DNA from: Hyphomicrobiales bacterium
Lineage (GTDB): Bacteria > Pseudomonadota > Alphaproteobacteria > Rhizobiales > Xanthobacteraceae
Direction: 5' to 3'
Assembly: GCA_003133345.1 (NCBI GenBank)
Contig: PKXB01000068.1
Span: forward strand, 5,549 to 12,758
Length of the DNA stretch: 7,210 nucleotides
In this document: positions 1-6,257 of the stretch, piece by piece
Layout: the number at the start of each line of letters is the position of its first letter
Numbering within the stretch: the first letter of the stretch is position 1
Position numbers and translations under genes: made by a program
Notes under the pieces: model-generated
What the model was told of the DNA's origin: nothing
What the model saw: the letters and a program-made list of their open reading frames with translations, nothing else
Database searches by the model: none

Positions 1-15
1 CTGGTATATGGAACC

Positions 16-630
16 GTGGCGTCGATTTGGAACTCTAGCATGGCTAACAGTGCCATTCAAAAAACGGCGGAAAACGGCCCGGAATCGGCGATCGTGCGCG
101 CGCTCGGGGCCCGTTCCATCGTGCTGGTCGGCATGATGGGCGCCGGCAAGTCGTCGGTCGGCCGCCGGCTCGCCGTCCGGCTCGCGATTCCCTTTGTCGA
201 TGCCGATAGCGAGATCGAAAGCGCCGCCGGCATGACCATTCCGGAAATCTTCGACAAGCACGGCGAGAGCTATTTTCGCTCCGGCGAGGCGCGCGTGATC
301 GCCCGGTTGCTGGACAACGGCCCGCAGGTGCTGGCGACCGGCGGCGGCTCGATCATGGACCAGAACACCCGCGACCTGATCCACATCAAAGGCATCTCGG
401 TCTGGCTGAAGGCCGATCTCGACGTGCTGATGAAGCGCACCATGCGGCGCAGCGACCGCCCGCTGGCGGAAAAGATCAAGGAGTTGCTGCCGCTGCGCGA
501 GCCGGTCTATGCGCAGTCCGATATCGTCGTGCAGTCGCGCGACGAGCCGCACGACACCATCGTCGACGAAATCATCGTCCTGTTGCAAAAGCCGCTCGGC
601 ATCGCGGCCGACGCGGAGGGCAAGCCATGA
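16..630 (+). CDS. aroK: Shikimate kinase
   Basis: Cytoplasmic kinase that phosphorylates shikimate at O-3 with ATP, the fifth step of the chorismate pathway. Numbering from the GTG at 16, the Walker A loop GMMGAGKSS spans residues 39-47. Shikimate-contact residues are D62/D64 (FVDADSE) and R88 (YFRSGE). The GGG of the Walker B region is at 109-111, the LID arginine is R148 (SDRPL), and a late arginine is R161 in LREPVY. All expected catalytic elements are present and the length suits the family with a short N-terminal extension. The true start is uncertain: the ATG at 40 (residue 9) is an equally good or better choice, since neither start has a clear Shine-Dalgarno and the frame is open to the window edge. 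The stop overlaps the aroB start, so the two genes are almost certainly co-transcribed and translationally coupled. Identification is very secure. Confidence 0.96.
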   Translation: MASIWNSSMANSAIQKTAENGPESAIVRALGARSIVLVGMMGAGKSSVGRRLAVRLAIPFVDADSEIESAAGMTIPEIFDKHGESYFRSGEARVIARLLDNGPQVLATGGGSIMDQNTRDLIHIKGISVWLKADLDVLMKRTMRRSDRPLAEKIKELLPLREPVYAQSDIVVQSRDEPHDTIVDEIIVLLQKPLGIAADAEGKP

Positions 631-1769
631 CCGCGCCGCTGCGCCAAGCCGGCTCTCCTGCCGAGCCGATCGTGGTGCCGGTCGCGCTGGGGACGCGCGC
701 CTACGACATCGTCATCGGCCGCGGGCTGATCGCGAGCCTGGGCGAGCGCATCGCGGCGCTGCGGCCGGGCGCCAAGGTAGCGGTCGTCACCGACGCCACC
801 GTGGCCAAGCGCCATCTCGCCGCCACCGCGGCCGCGCTGAAATCGGCCGGCATCGAGAGTTCGGCCATCGTGGTGCCGGAAGGCGAGGGCTCCAAGAGCT
901 ACGCGACGTTCGAGACCGTGTGTGAGGCCATCGTCGCGGCCCATATCGAGCGCGGCGATCTGGTGATCGCGCTCGGCGGCGGCGTGATCGGCGATCTCGC
1001 CGGCTTCGCAGCGGCGAGCGCACGGCGCGGGCTCGACTTCGTGCAGGTGCCGACAACTCTCCTCGCACAAGTCGATTCATCGGTCGGCGGCAAGACCGGC
1101 ATCAATTCCCGCCACGGCAAGAACCTGGTCGGCGCCTTCCATCAGCCGATCCTGGTGGTCGCCGACACCGCGCTTCTCGACACGCTGCCGAAACGCGAAT
1201 TCCGCGCCGGCTATGCCGAGGTCGCCAAATTCGGACTGCTCGGCGACGCCGCGTTCTTCTCCTGGCTGGAAGCCAACTGGCAGGACATTTTTGCAGGTAA
1301 CACGGCGCGCGAGCACGCCATCGCGGTCTGCTGCCGCGGCAAGGCCGGCATCGTGGCGCGCGACGAGCGCGAAACCGGCGAGCGCGCGCTGCTCAATCTC
1401 GGCCACACCTTCGGTCACGCGCTGGAGGCCGGCGCCGGCTTCTCCGGCCGGTTGCTGCACGGCGAGGCGGTTGCGCTCGGCACGGCGCTGGCGTTCGAAT
1501 TCTCCGTTCGCAAGGGCCTGATAAGCGAAGCGGACGCCGCGCGGGCGCGCGCTCATCTTGCCGCGGTTGGCCTGCCCACTTATCTCAAGGATGTCCCCGG
1601 CGGCGTGCCGGGTATCGACGCGCTGATGGACCTGATCGCACAAGACAAGAAAGTTAAGCGCGGCAAGCTCACGTTTATCCTGGTGCGCGGCATCGGCCAA
1701 GCCTTCGTCGAGAATGACGTCAGTGCGGCCGAGGTGCGCGCCTTCCTCACCGATAAACTTAACGCGTGA
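627..1769 (+). CDS. aroB: 3-dehydroquinate synthase
   Basis: NAD- and metal-dependent cytoplasmic enzyme that converts DAHP to 3-dehydroquinate, the second step of the chorismate pathway. At 380 residues it has the normal length. The signature blocks are in order: PEGEGSKS near residue 84, the nucleotide-binding GGGVIGDLAGF starting at G117, then PTTLLAQVDSSVGGKTG and KNLVGAFHQP. Probable metal ligands are E198 (YAEVAKFG), H260 (GHTFGHA) and H278 (LLHGEAVALG). A basic QDKKVKRGK segment lies near the C-terminus. The start is fixed by a strong GGAGGG at 615-620, six bases before the ATG, inside the end of aroK, with a 4-bp ATGA overlap. The aroK-aroB pairing is common in proteobacteria. No oddities were seen. 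Confidence 0.98.
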   Translation: MTAPLRQAGSPAEPIVVPVALGTRAYDIVIGRGLIASLGERIAALRPGAKVAVVTDATVAKRHLAATAAALKSAGIESSAIVVPEGEGSKSYATFETVCEAIVAAHIERGDLVIALGGGVIGDLAGFAAASARRGLDFVQVPTTLLAQVDSSVGGKTGINSRHGKNLVGAFHQPILVVADTALLDTLPKREFRAGYAEVAKFGLLGDAAFFSWLEANWQDIFAGNTAREHAIAVCCRGKAGIVARDERETGERALLNLGHTFGHALEAGAGFSGRLLHGEAVALGTALAFEFSVRKGLISEADAARARAHLAAVGLPTYLKDVPGGVPGIDALMDLIAQDKKVKRGKLTFILVRGIGQAFVENDVSAAEVRAFLTDKLNA

Positions 1770-1821
1770 ACTTGAAAGCCTGTCCCGCTGATTCAAACTC
1801 AACGGATCAGAGTCTAAACTG

Positions 1822-3111
1822 ATGGACGCCCACGACTGGCTCGCAATCATCACCGTGTTCGTGTTGCTGCTGCTATCGGCGTTCTTTGCCGGCAGCGAGA
1901 CCGCGCTCACCGCGTCGTCGCGTGCCAGCATGGCGCGGCTGGAAAAGCAGGGCAACAAGCGCGCCGGCATCGTCAATCGCCTGCTCGAACAGCGCGAGCG
2001 GCTGCTCGGCGCGCTGCTGTTCGGCAACAACGCGGTCAACATCGCAGCCTCGGCGCTGGCGACCGGCGTGCTGCTGACCTGGTTTGGCCATGCCGGCGTG
2101 CTCTATGCCACGGTGGTAATGACGATCATCGTCGTCGTGTTCTCCGAAGTGCTACCGAAAACCGCTGCGTTCAACGCACCCGACCGCATCGCGCTCGCGG
2201 TTGCACGCCCGATGTATTGGTTCGTCAAATTGTTCGGCCCGGTGCTGATGGCGGTCGAGGCGCTGGTGCGCTGGCTGCTCAAGCAGATCGGCATGACGGT
2301 CGGTGAAGATCAGGAGGTGCTGTCGGCGCGCGAGGAATTGCGCGGCGCCGTCGATTTGCTGCACAGTGAAGGCGACGTGGAGACGCTCGACCGTGACATG
2401 TTCGGCGGCGTGCTCGATCTGCGCGACCTGGTGGTGTCCGACGTGATGATCCACCGCACCGGCATGATCACCTTGAACGCAGACGATTCGTCCGAAGACC
2501 TGGTCAACGCGGTGATCGCCTCGCCGGTGACGCGGCTGCCGCTCTGGCGCGGCAATCCGGAAAACATCGTCGGCATCCTGCACGTGAAGGATCTGTTGCG
2601 CGCGCTGCATGCGGTCGACGGCGATGCCGCCAAGGTCGACATTGCCGCGTTGATGACGCCGCCCTGGTTCGTGCCAGATATGCGCCCCGTTTCGGAGCAG
2701 CTCAAGGCGTTCCGCCGCCGCAAGACGCAGATCGCGCTGGTGGTGGACGAATATGGCGAGGTCGAAGGCCTGGTCACGCTCGAGGATATTTTGGAAGAAA
2801 TCGTCGGCGACATCACCGACGAGCACGATGTCGCCATACCGGGCGTGCGGCGCCAGCCGGATGGCTCGGCCAATGTGGACGGCGCCGTGCCGATCCGCGA
2901 TCTCAACCGCATCATGGACTGGAATTTGCCGGACCAGGAGGCGACCACCATCGCCGGCTTGGTCATCCACGAGGCGCGCTCGATCCCGGAAGTGGGCCAG
3001 AGCTTCACCTTCCACGGTTTCCGTTTCCGGGTGCTGCGCCGCGAGCGCAATCGCATCACCGCGCTGCGCATCCAGCCGCTGCCGCGCAAGCCGGCCGCGA
3101 AGGCGGGTTAG
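1822..3111 (+). CDS. CNNM/CorC-family membrane protein (DUF21, CBS pair, CorC_HlyC domain)
   Basis: Inner-membrane protein of the CNNM/CorC family, often annotated 'hemolysin' and linked in characterised members to Mg2+/divalent-cation or polyamine efflux. The domains are complete. A DUF21 membrane region spans roughly residues 8-165, with hydrophobic segments at about 7-24, 60-85, 88-110 and 130-155. It carries the family motifs FFAGSETALTAS, LLFGNNAVNIAAS and FSEVLPK. A CBS pair follows, starting at DVMIHRTG (about residue 204) and ending at LVTLEDILEEIVGDITDEHD (about 335). A C-terminal CorC_HlyC domain (about 345-422) contains TIAGLVIHE and FRVLRRERNRITALRI. The gene starts 52 bp after aroB with only a weak AGAG upstream. 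No terminator is visible between them, so read-through from aroKB is likely. The old haemolysin label should not be read as toxin function. The exact substrate cannot be told from sequence. Confidence 0.93.
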   Translation: MDAHDWLAIITVFVLLLLSAFFAGSETALTASSRASMARLEKQGNKRAGIVNRLLEQRERLLGALLFGNNAVNIAASALATGVLLTWFGHAGVLYATVVMTIIVVVFSEVLPKTAAFNAPDRIALAVARPMYWFVKLFGPVLMAVEALVRWLLKQIGMTVGEDQEVLSAREELRGAVDLLHSEGDVETLDRDMFGGVLDLRDLVVSDVMIHRTGMITLNADDSSEDLVNAVIASPVTRLPLWRGNPENIVGILHVKDLLRALHAVDGDAAKVDIAALMTPPWFVPDMRPVSEQLKAFRRRKTQIALVVDEYGEVEGLVTLEDILEEIVGDITDEHDVAIPGVRRQPDGSANVDGAVPIRDLNRIMDWNLPDQEATTIAGLVIHEARSIPEVGQSFTFHGFRFRVLRRERNRITALRIQPLPRKPAAKAG

Positions 3112-3120
3112 GGTCGCGTC

Positions 3121-3171
3121 ATGTCCGATGATCCGCTGCTGAAACTCTTGAGGCCCAAGCGGCTCACCGCG
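3121..3171 (+). other. Frame-shifted N-terminal leader of the FkbM methyltransferase
   Basis: The ATG at 3121 follows AGGG at 3110-3113, which overlaps the stop of the CorC-like gene. It encodes 17 residues, MSDDPLLKLLRPKRLTA, ending with the GCG codon at 3169-3171. The continuation expected for this family is VVDVGAN. It is present but one frame away, as if GCG-GTG-GTC had lost one G to become GCG-TGG-TC. The frame of the main ORF has a TGA at 3129-3131 and no start codon between there and 3171. This is either a sequencing or assembly error at a G run, a genuine inactivating or very recent frameshift, or less likely a recoding site. With the extra base the protein would be about 285 residues. 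Confidence 0.7.
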
Positions 3172-3977
3172 TGGTCGATGTCGGCGCCAATCCGATCGAC
3201 GGTGATCCGCCCTATAAAACCTTGCTGCAAAAACGCTTATGTCGCGTGACCGGCTTTGAACCACAGGCCGAGGCGCTGGCGGTTCTCAATACACGCAAAA
3301 GCGACCTCGAGACATATCTCCCTAATGTCATCGCCGATGGCAAGTCGGCGATGCTGCACATATGTCGGGCACCGGGCATGACGAGCCTCTACAAGCCGGC
3401 TGCCCAAATGCTCAATCACTTTCGTAGCTTTCCGGAATGGGGAACGGTTATTAAGGAAATTCCGGTTTCGACAAGCCGGCTCGACGATGTGATCGCCGAG
3501 GATGCGCTCGATTTTCTGAAGATTGACGTTCAGGGTGGCGAGTTGACAGCAATCGAAAATGGCCGGCACTGTCTTGCGTCTGCCGTCACAATACAAACAG
3601 AGGTTTCCTTTTTACCGCTATACGAGAAACAGCCGACATTTGCGGAAATCGATCAAGTGTTGCGCACGCTTGGATTCATTCCGCACACATTCGCCGCAAT
3701 TAATCGACGCATGATTGCGCCACTGTTTGATGAGCGGAATCCCTATACTGCGCTGAATCAGTTGCTTGAGGCCGATATGGTCTATGTCCGTGATTTCACG
3801 CAACCGCAGCGCATGAGCGACGAGCAGCTAAAGCATCTCGCCATCATCGCACATCATTGCTACCGATCTTTCGACCTCGCCACGAATTGCATCTTCCATC
3901 TGTGCCAGCGCCAGGCCATAGCCGCCAACAGCATGCAGGGCTATGCGGCCCTCGCAGCTTCGGTTCAGACGGCATGA
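3171..3977 (+). CDS. FkbM-family SAM-dependent methyltransferase, probably missing its natural N-terminus
   Basis: Class I methyltransferase of the FkbM type, a family that O-methylates sugars and other metabolites; the substrate here is unknown. Counting from the GTG at 3171, SAM motif I is VDVGAN (residues 2-7). An acidic end of strand 2 is GFEP (E30), and the family hallmark KIDVQGGE is at 117-124. RDFTQPQRM and LAIIAHHCYRSFDLA lie near the C-terminus. The GTG has no visible ribosome-binding site and would start the protein inside the first Rossmann strand, which is implausible. An ATG at 3121 with AGGG seven bases upstream encodes a fitting leader in another frame (see the separate entry). 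Base composition is low for the window: 26 of 60 bases are G/C in 3601-3660, against 45 of 60 in aroB 961-1020. The stop lies 9 bp from the convergent bolA stop. The family call is firm; whether the gene is functional is open. Confidence 0.85.
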   Translation: MVDVGANPIDGDPPYKTLLQKRLCRVTGFEPQAEALAVLNTRKSDLETYLPNVIADGKSAMLHICRAPGMTSLYKPAAQMLNHFRSFPEWGTVIKEIPVSTSRLDDVIAEDALDFLKIDVQGGELTAIENGRHCLASAVTIQTEVSFLPLYEKQPTFAEIDQVLRTLGFIPHTFAAINRRMIAPLFDERNPYTALNQLLEADMVYVRDFTQPQRMSDEQLKHLAIIAHHCYRSFDLATNCIFHLCQRQAIAANSMQGYAALAASVQTA

Positions 3978-3986
3978 GTCCGAGCC

Positions 3987-4265
3987 CTAGGAAGCCCCGC
4001 CTTCCCCCGGCGCGGCGGCGTGGATGGCGAGCGCATGCACGCCACCGGCGAGTTCACCCGAAAGCGCCCCATTAATCATGCGGTGGCGCTCGATCCGGGT
4101 CTTACCTTTGAACGCCTCCGACACGATATAAACCCGGTAATGAGTTTGCCCGCCCGGCCGGGAGCCGGCATGGCCTTCGTGCTGGTGCGATTCGTCCACC
4201 ACCTTGAGGCTTTGCGGCGTGAAAGCCTCGGTCAGCTTCTTTGTGATGAGATCGGCGGTTCGCAT
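3987..4265 (-). CDS. BolA-family protein
   Basis: Small cytoplasmic BolA-fold protein (92 residues). BolA proteins bind monothiol glutaredoxins to form [2Fe-2S] heterocomplexes, and some bind DNA. The family core is visible: an N-terminal helix (ADLITKKLTEAF), the strand LKVVDESHQH, a His/Gly-rich variable loop (residues 27-42), and then the best-conserved block RVYIVSEAFKGKTRIERHR with MINGAL, carrying the invariant RHR at 60-62. The sheet ends in GVHALAIHA, with the C-terminal histidine (H77) commonly used for cluster binding. There is no cysteine in the loop, so histidine (H27, H29 or H32) would be the second ligand if a cluster forms. A GAGGG lies about five bases upstream of the ATG. The gene is divergent from the J-domain gene and convergent with the methyltransferase gene. 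The family call is secure; assignment to a BolA subgroup is not. Confidence 0.93.
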   Translation of the reverse strand: MRTADLITKKLTEAFTPQSLKVVDESHQHEGHAGSRPGGQTHYRVYIVSEAFKGKTRIERHRMINGALSGELAGGVHALAIHAAAPGEGGAS

Positions 4266-4385
4266 GCTGCCCTCGATTAGGAGAGGGCGGGGCGTGGGTC
4301 AATGCCTACTTCGCGGCGATTCAGGCGCATCGCAGTAATGTCAAGTCTTGAAGGTAGCATGCGCTAAAGCGCATAATGATCGGTC
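4266..4385. promoter_or_regulatory. Divergent bolA / J-protein intergenic control region
   Basis: This 120-bp region separates two divergent genes. On the + strand, TTGAAG (4348-4353), an 18-bp spacer and CATAAT (4372-4377) form a good sigma-70-type promoter for the J-protein gene. On the - strand, a perfect TTGACA reads at 4344-4339, only three bases from the + strand -35. Its -10 for bolA is not obvious: the hexamer 17 bp downstream is AATCGC. The adjacent -35 elements suggest the two promoters could interfere or share a regulator. These are pattern matches only. Confidence 0.45.
4359..4374. repeat. Perfect inverted repeat between -35 and -10 of the J-protein promoter (candidate operator)
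   Basis: ATGCGCT and AGCGCAT are exact reverse complements separated by AA. The element fills most of the spacer of the predicted + strand promoter and abuts its -10 hexamer. That is a classic place for a dimeric repressor or a MerR-type activator. The binding protein is unknown; the repeat itself is directly visible. Confidence 0.6.
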
Positions 4386-4988
4386 ATGAAATTCGACTCG
4401 CCTCTTTTTGATAGCGTCCGCGTCAAACCGGGCAAGGATCGCCGGGTAAAAACCGGCGGGCCGGCTTGCCAATGGTCGGGCTGCAAGGAGAAGGCCAGTC
4501 ACCGCGCGCCCAAGGGGCGGGAGAACGAGAAGGACTACTGGCGCTTCTGCCTCGAGCACGTGCGGCAATACAATCAGTCGTACAATTTCTTCAAGGGCAT
4601 GAACGACGCCGCGGTGATGGCCTACCAGAAGGACGCCATTACCGGCCACCGCCCGACCTGGAAGATGGGAACCGGCAAGGCCCAAGCGCGGGCGGATTTT
4701 CACGGCATCGGCAGCGGTGGCGATCCGTTCAGCCTGTTCGGCGAAGGCCTGCGCGGCGAGCAGCAGGCGCGCGCGGAGACCGCTCGGCCGATCCGCAACG
4801 CCGAGCGCAAGGCGCTCGATAGGCTCGGGCTCGACATCGGCGCCACCCCGCATCAAGTGAAGATGCGCTTCAAGGAACTGGTGAAGCAGTTTCATCCCGA
4901 CGCCAATGGCGGCGATCGCTCGACCGAGGATCGGCTGGTCGAGGTCATCCAAGCGTACAACTACCTGAAATCGGCCGGGTTCGGCTGA
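4386..4988 (+). CDS. Small J-domain (DnaJ-like) protein with N-terminal Cys/His cluster
   Basis: Putative DnaK co-chaperone of 200 residues with its J-domain at the C-terminus (about 140-198). The HPD tripeptide that triggers Hsp70 ATPase is at residues 170-172, within LVKQFHPDANGG, flanked by typical helices II (HQVKMRFKELVKQF) and III (DRLVEVIQAYNYLKSA). The N-terminal part is not a standard DnaJ G/F or zinc-finger region. It holds C28-x4-C33 and C55-x2-H58, plausibly a small metal site, followed by an aromatic-rich stretch (HVRQYNQSYNFFKGM). The order is thus reversed relative to classical DnaJ. This type of protein occurs next to bolA in alphaproteobacteria. The start is fixed by an in-frame TGA at 4377-4379. 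No Shine-Dalgarno is present, and the promoter prediction puts transcription start almost at the ATG. The client and partner DnaK are unknown. Confidence 0.9.
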   Translation: MKFDSPLFDSVRVKPGKDRRVKTGGPACQWSGCKEKASHRAPKGRENEKDYWRFCLEHVRQYNQSYNFFKGMNDAAVMAYQKDAITGHRPTWKMGTGKAQARADFHGIGSGGDPFSLFGEGLRGEQQARAETARPIRNAERKALDRLGLDIGATPHQVKMRFKELVKQFHPDANGGDRSTEDRLVEVIQAYNYLKSAGFG

Positions 4989-5025
4989 ACAAAGGGCACG
5001 GTTGGATCGGGTCGAATGATCTCAG

Positions 5026-5042
5026 CATTGCCTCCGGCAATG
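5026..5042. terminator. Short hairpin between convergent genes, possible bidirectional terminator
   Basis: CATTGCC and GGCAATG form a perfect 7-bp stem with a 3-base loop in the 92-bp gap between the J-protein stop and the MCE-gene stop. There is no following T run on either strand, so intrinsic termination would be weak. Its position between convergent genes is the main argument. Confidence 0.35.
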
Positions 5043-5080
5043 GCGCGACCGTCGTCGAGCACGCGGACGCGCAACGGCCG

Positions 5081-6205
5081 CTAAATCGCTCCGACCGTCC
5101 AGACCACGATCTCTCCGGCCACCTGTGAGAACGCCTGGTTGAGCGCCGCGACCGCATCCGCTGCCTCGGTGCTTTTGGCGGGGATGCTTGCCGTGAACAT
5201 GCGCGCGCCGGCGACCACTCCCTTGTCGCTGACGAGCCGCGCCGTGACGTCGACCACCGCATTCGGTGACGGTTCCAACATGATCTGGAAGCTGCGGATC
5301 GCCAGCTCCAGCCGGTATTCCGCCGTGAGCTGCTCGAGCGGCCGGCTCACGGCGCTGAGCTGATGCGCATTCTCGAAGCTTTGCACGATCCTCGCCTGCA
5401 ACAGCTTCGGCAGGTTGTCGGTCCACTGCGCAGCGTTGACGTTTGTGTAGGTGCCCGCGCCGCTGCGGATCAGGATCTTCTGCGTGTCGAACAGAATAAT
5501 GGCGCTGGGGTCGGGCACGACGAGGTGGCCCTTGATGGTCTTCGCGATCTGCGGAAAGGCGGTCGCCGCCGCGAGGTCGTAGATCGCCGGGCCCTGCTTC
5601 GGCGCGCCGGTACCGGCTAGGTTCTCCAGTCCGCCGATGAGGCCTTCGACGCGCTGCGAATTGCGCCCAAGCATATCGGCGAAGGTCGCGATACCCGTTA
5701 TCGCCGTGTGCAGCGGCTCCGCATTCTGCTTCAGGATGTCGTCGACACGGCGCAGCGTCTCCTGCGCCGACTCGGTCAGGCTGCGGCCGGCATCGGGCGC
5801 CGCGATAAGGGCCGCTGGATGCCCGTTTTCAGACGTCAGCCGCGGCGCCTGCGCCGAGCCGCCTTTCAGCGCGATCGCCGGGGCGCCGGTGAATCCCAGA
5901 TAGGTGATGTCCACCTGGGTGTCGGCGCGGATGGGCGTCTGCGGATCGACGGAGATCGCGGCGGTGACTTGCTTCGGATTGTTGGGATTAAGATGGATGC
6001 GTGTCACGGTGCCGGCGCGGATGCCGTTGAACAGGACGCCCGCGCCTGCGGTTAGCCCCGACACCGGCTGCTCGAAGCGGACATCGTAGACCGCACGCTG
6101 TCCGAAACCGCCGAGGGTCTTGATCCAATAAACAAAACCGAAGCCGGCCAGCAGAACGGCCAGCGCGAAGGAGCCGATCAGGATGTAGCGGGCGCGGGTC
6201 TCCAT
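5081..6205 (-). CDS. MCE/MlaD-domain protein with fused ABC-transport auxiliary (PqiC/DUF330-like) domain
   Basis: Periplasmic, inner-membrane-anchored protein of the MCE superfamily, which carries lipids between membranes as part of Mla-type ABC importers. Residues 7-28 form one hydrophobic anchor (ILIGSFALAVLLAGFGFVYW). The MCE domain covers about 38-116, with FEQPVSGLTAGAGVLFNGI and the ending ITYLGFTGAPAIALKGG. A short helical stretch follows (about 143-195). From about 205 to 372 the protein resembles the auxiliary lipoprotein domain: AIYDLAAA, LVVPDPSAI, AAQWTDNLPKLLQARIVQSFEN, then EYRLELAIRSFQI. In most Mla/Pqi-like loci this domain is a separate lipoprotein, but here there is no lipobox cysteine and the two are joined in one frame. 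No permease or ATPase gene lies beside it in the window. The ATG at 6205 is preceded only by a weak GGAA. The MCE call is strong; the fusion is read from motifs and not confirmed by alignment. Confidence 0.87.
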   Translation of the reverse strand: METRARYILIGSFALAVLLAGFGFVYWIKTLGGFGQRAVYDVRFEQPVSGLTAGAGVLFNGIRAGTVTRIHLNPNNPKQVTAAISVDPQTPIRADTQVDITYLGFTGAPAIALKGGSAQAPRLTSENGHPAALIAAPDAGRSLTESAQETLRRVDDILKQNAEPLHTAITGIATFADMLGRNSQRVEGLIGGLENLAGTGAPKQGPAIYDLAAATAFPQIAKTIKGHLVVPDPSAIILFDTQKILIRSGAGTYTNVNAAQWTDNLPKLLQARIVQSFENAHQLSAVSRPLEQLTAEYRLELAIRSFQIMLEPSPNAVVDVTARLVSDKGVVAGARMFTASIPAKSTEAADAVAALNQAFSQVAGEIVVWTVGAI

Positions 6206-6257
6206 GATGCCGTTCCAGTCAAGGCTCTAAAGCCCTTGCGCGCCGCGCGCGGGCCGA

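Noticed and set aside
1770..1821. Possible terminator between aroB and the CorC-like gene
   Set aside because: No stable stem or T run is visible in the 52 bp, so continued transcription is the simpler reading.
1077..2042. 321-residue - strand ORF opposite aroB and the start of the CorC-like gene
   Set aside because: It is an antisense shadow spanning two real genes and their gap, with no recognisable motif or start signal.
2152..3264. 370-residue - strand ORF opposite the CorC-like gene
   Set aside because: It is an antisense shadow of a well-identified gene in GC-rich DNA, with a His/Arg/Asp-rich low-quality sequence and no domain.
4316..4321. -10 hexamer for bolA 17 bp from the TTGACA on the - strand
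   Set aside because: AATCGC matches TATAAT poorly. The -35 is noted in the intergenic entry, but no complete bolA promoter is claimed.
6220..6238. CAAGG/CCTTG inverted repeat between the exported-protein and MCE genes
   Set aside because: The stem is only 5 bp plus 2 bp across a bulge and has no T run. It is too weak to call a terminator or attenuator.
6238..6250. GCGCGC-C-GCGCGC palindrome
   Set aside because: The single-base centre prevents a hairpin, and alternating GC runs are expected by chance in this composition.
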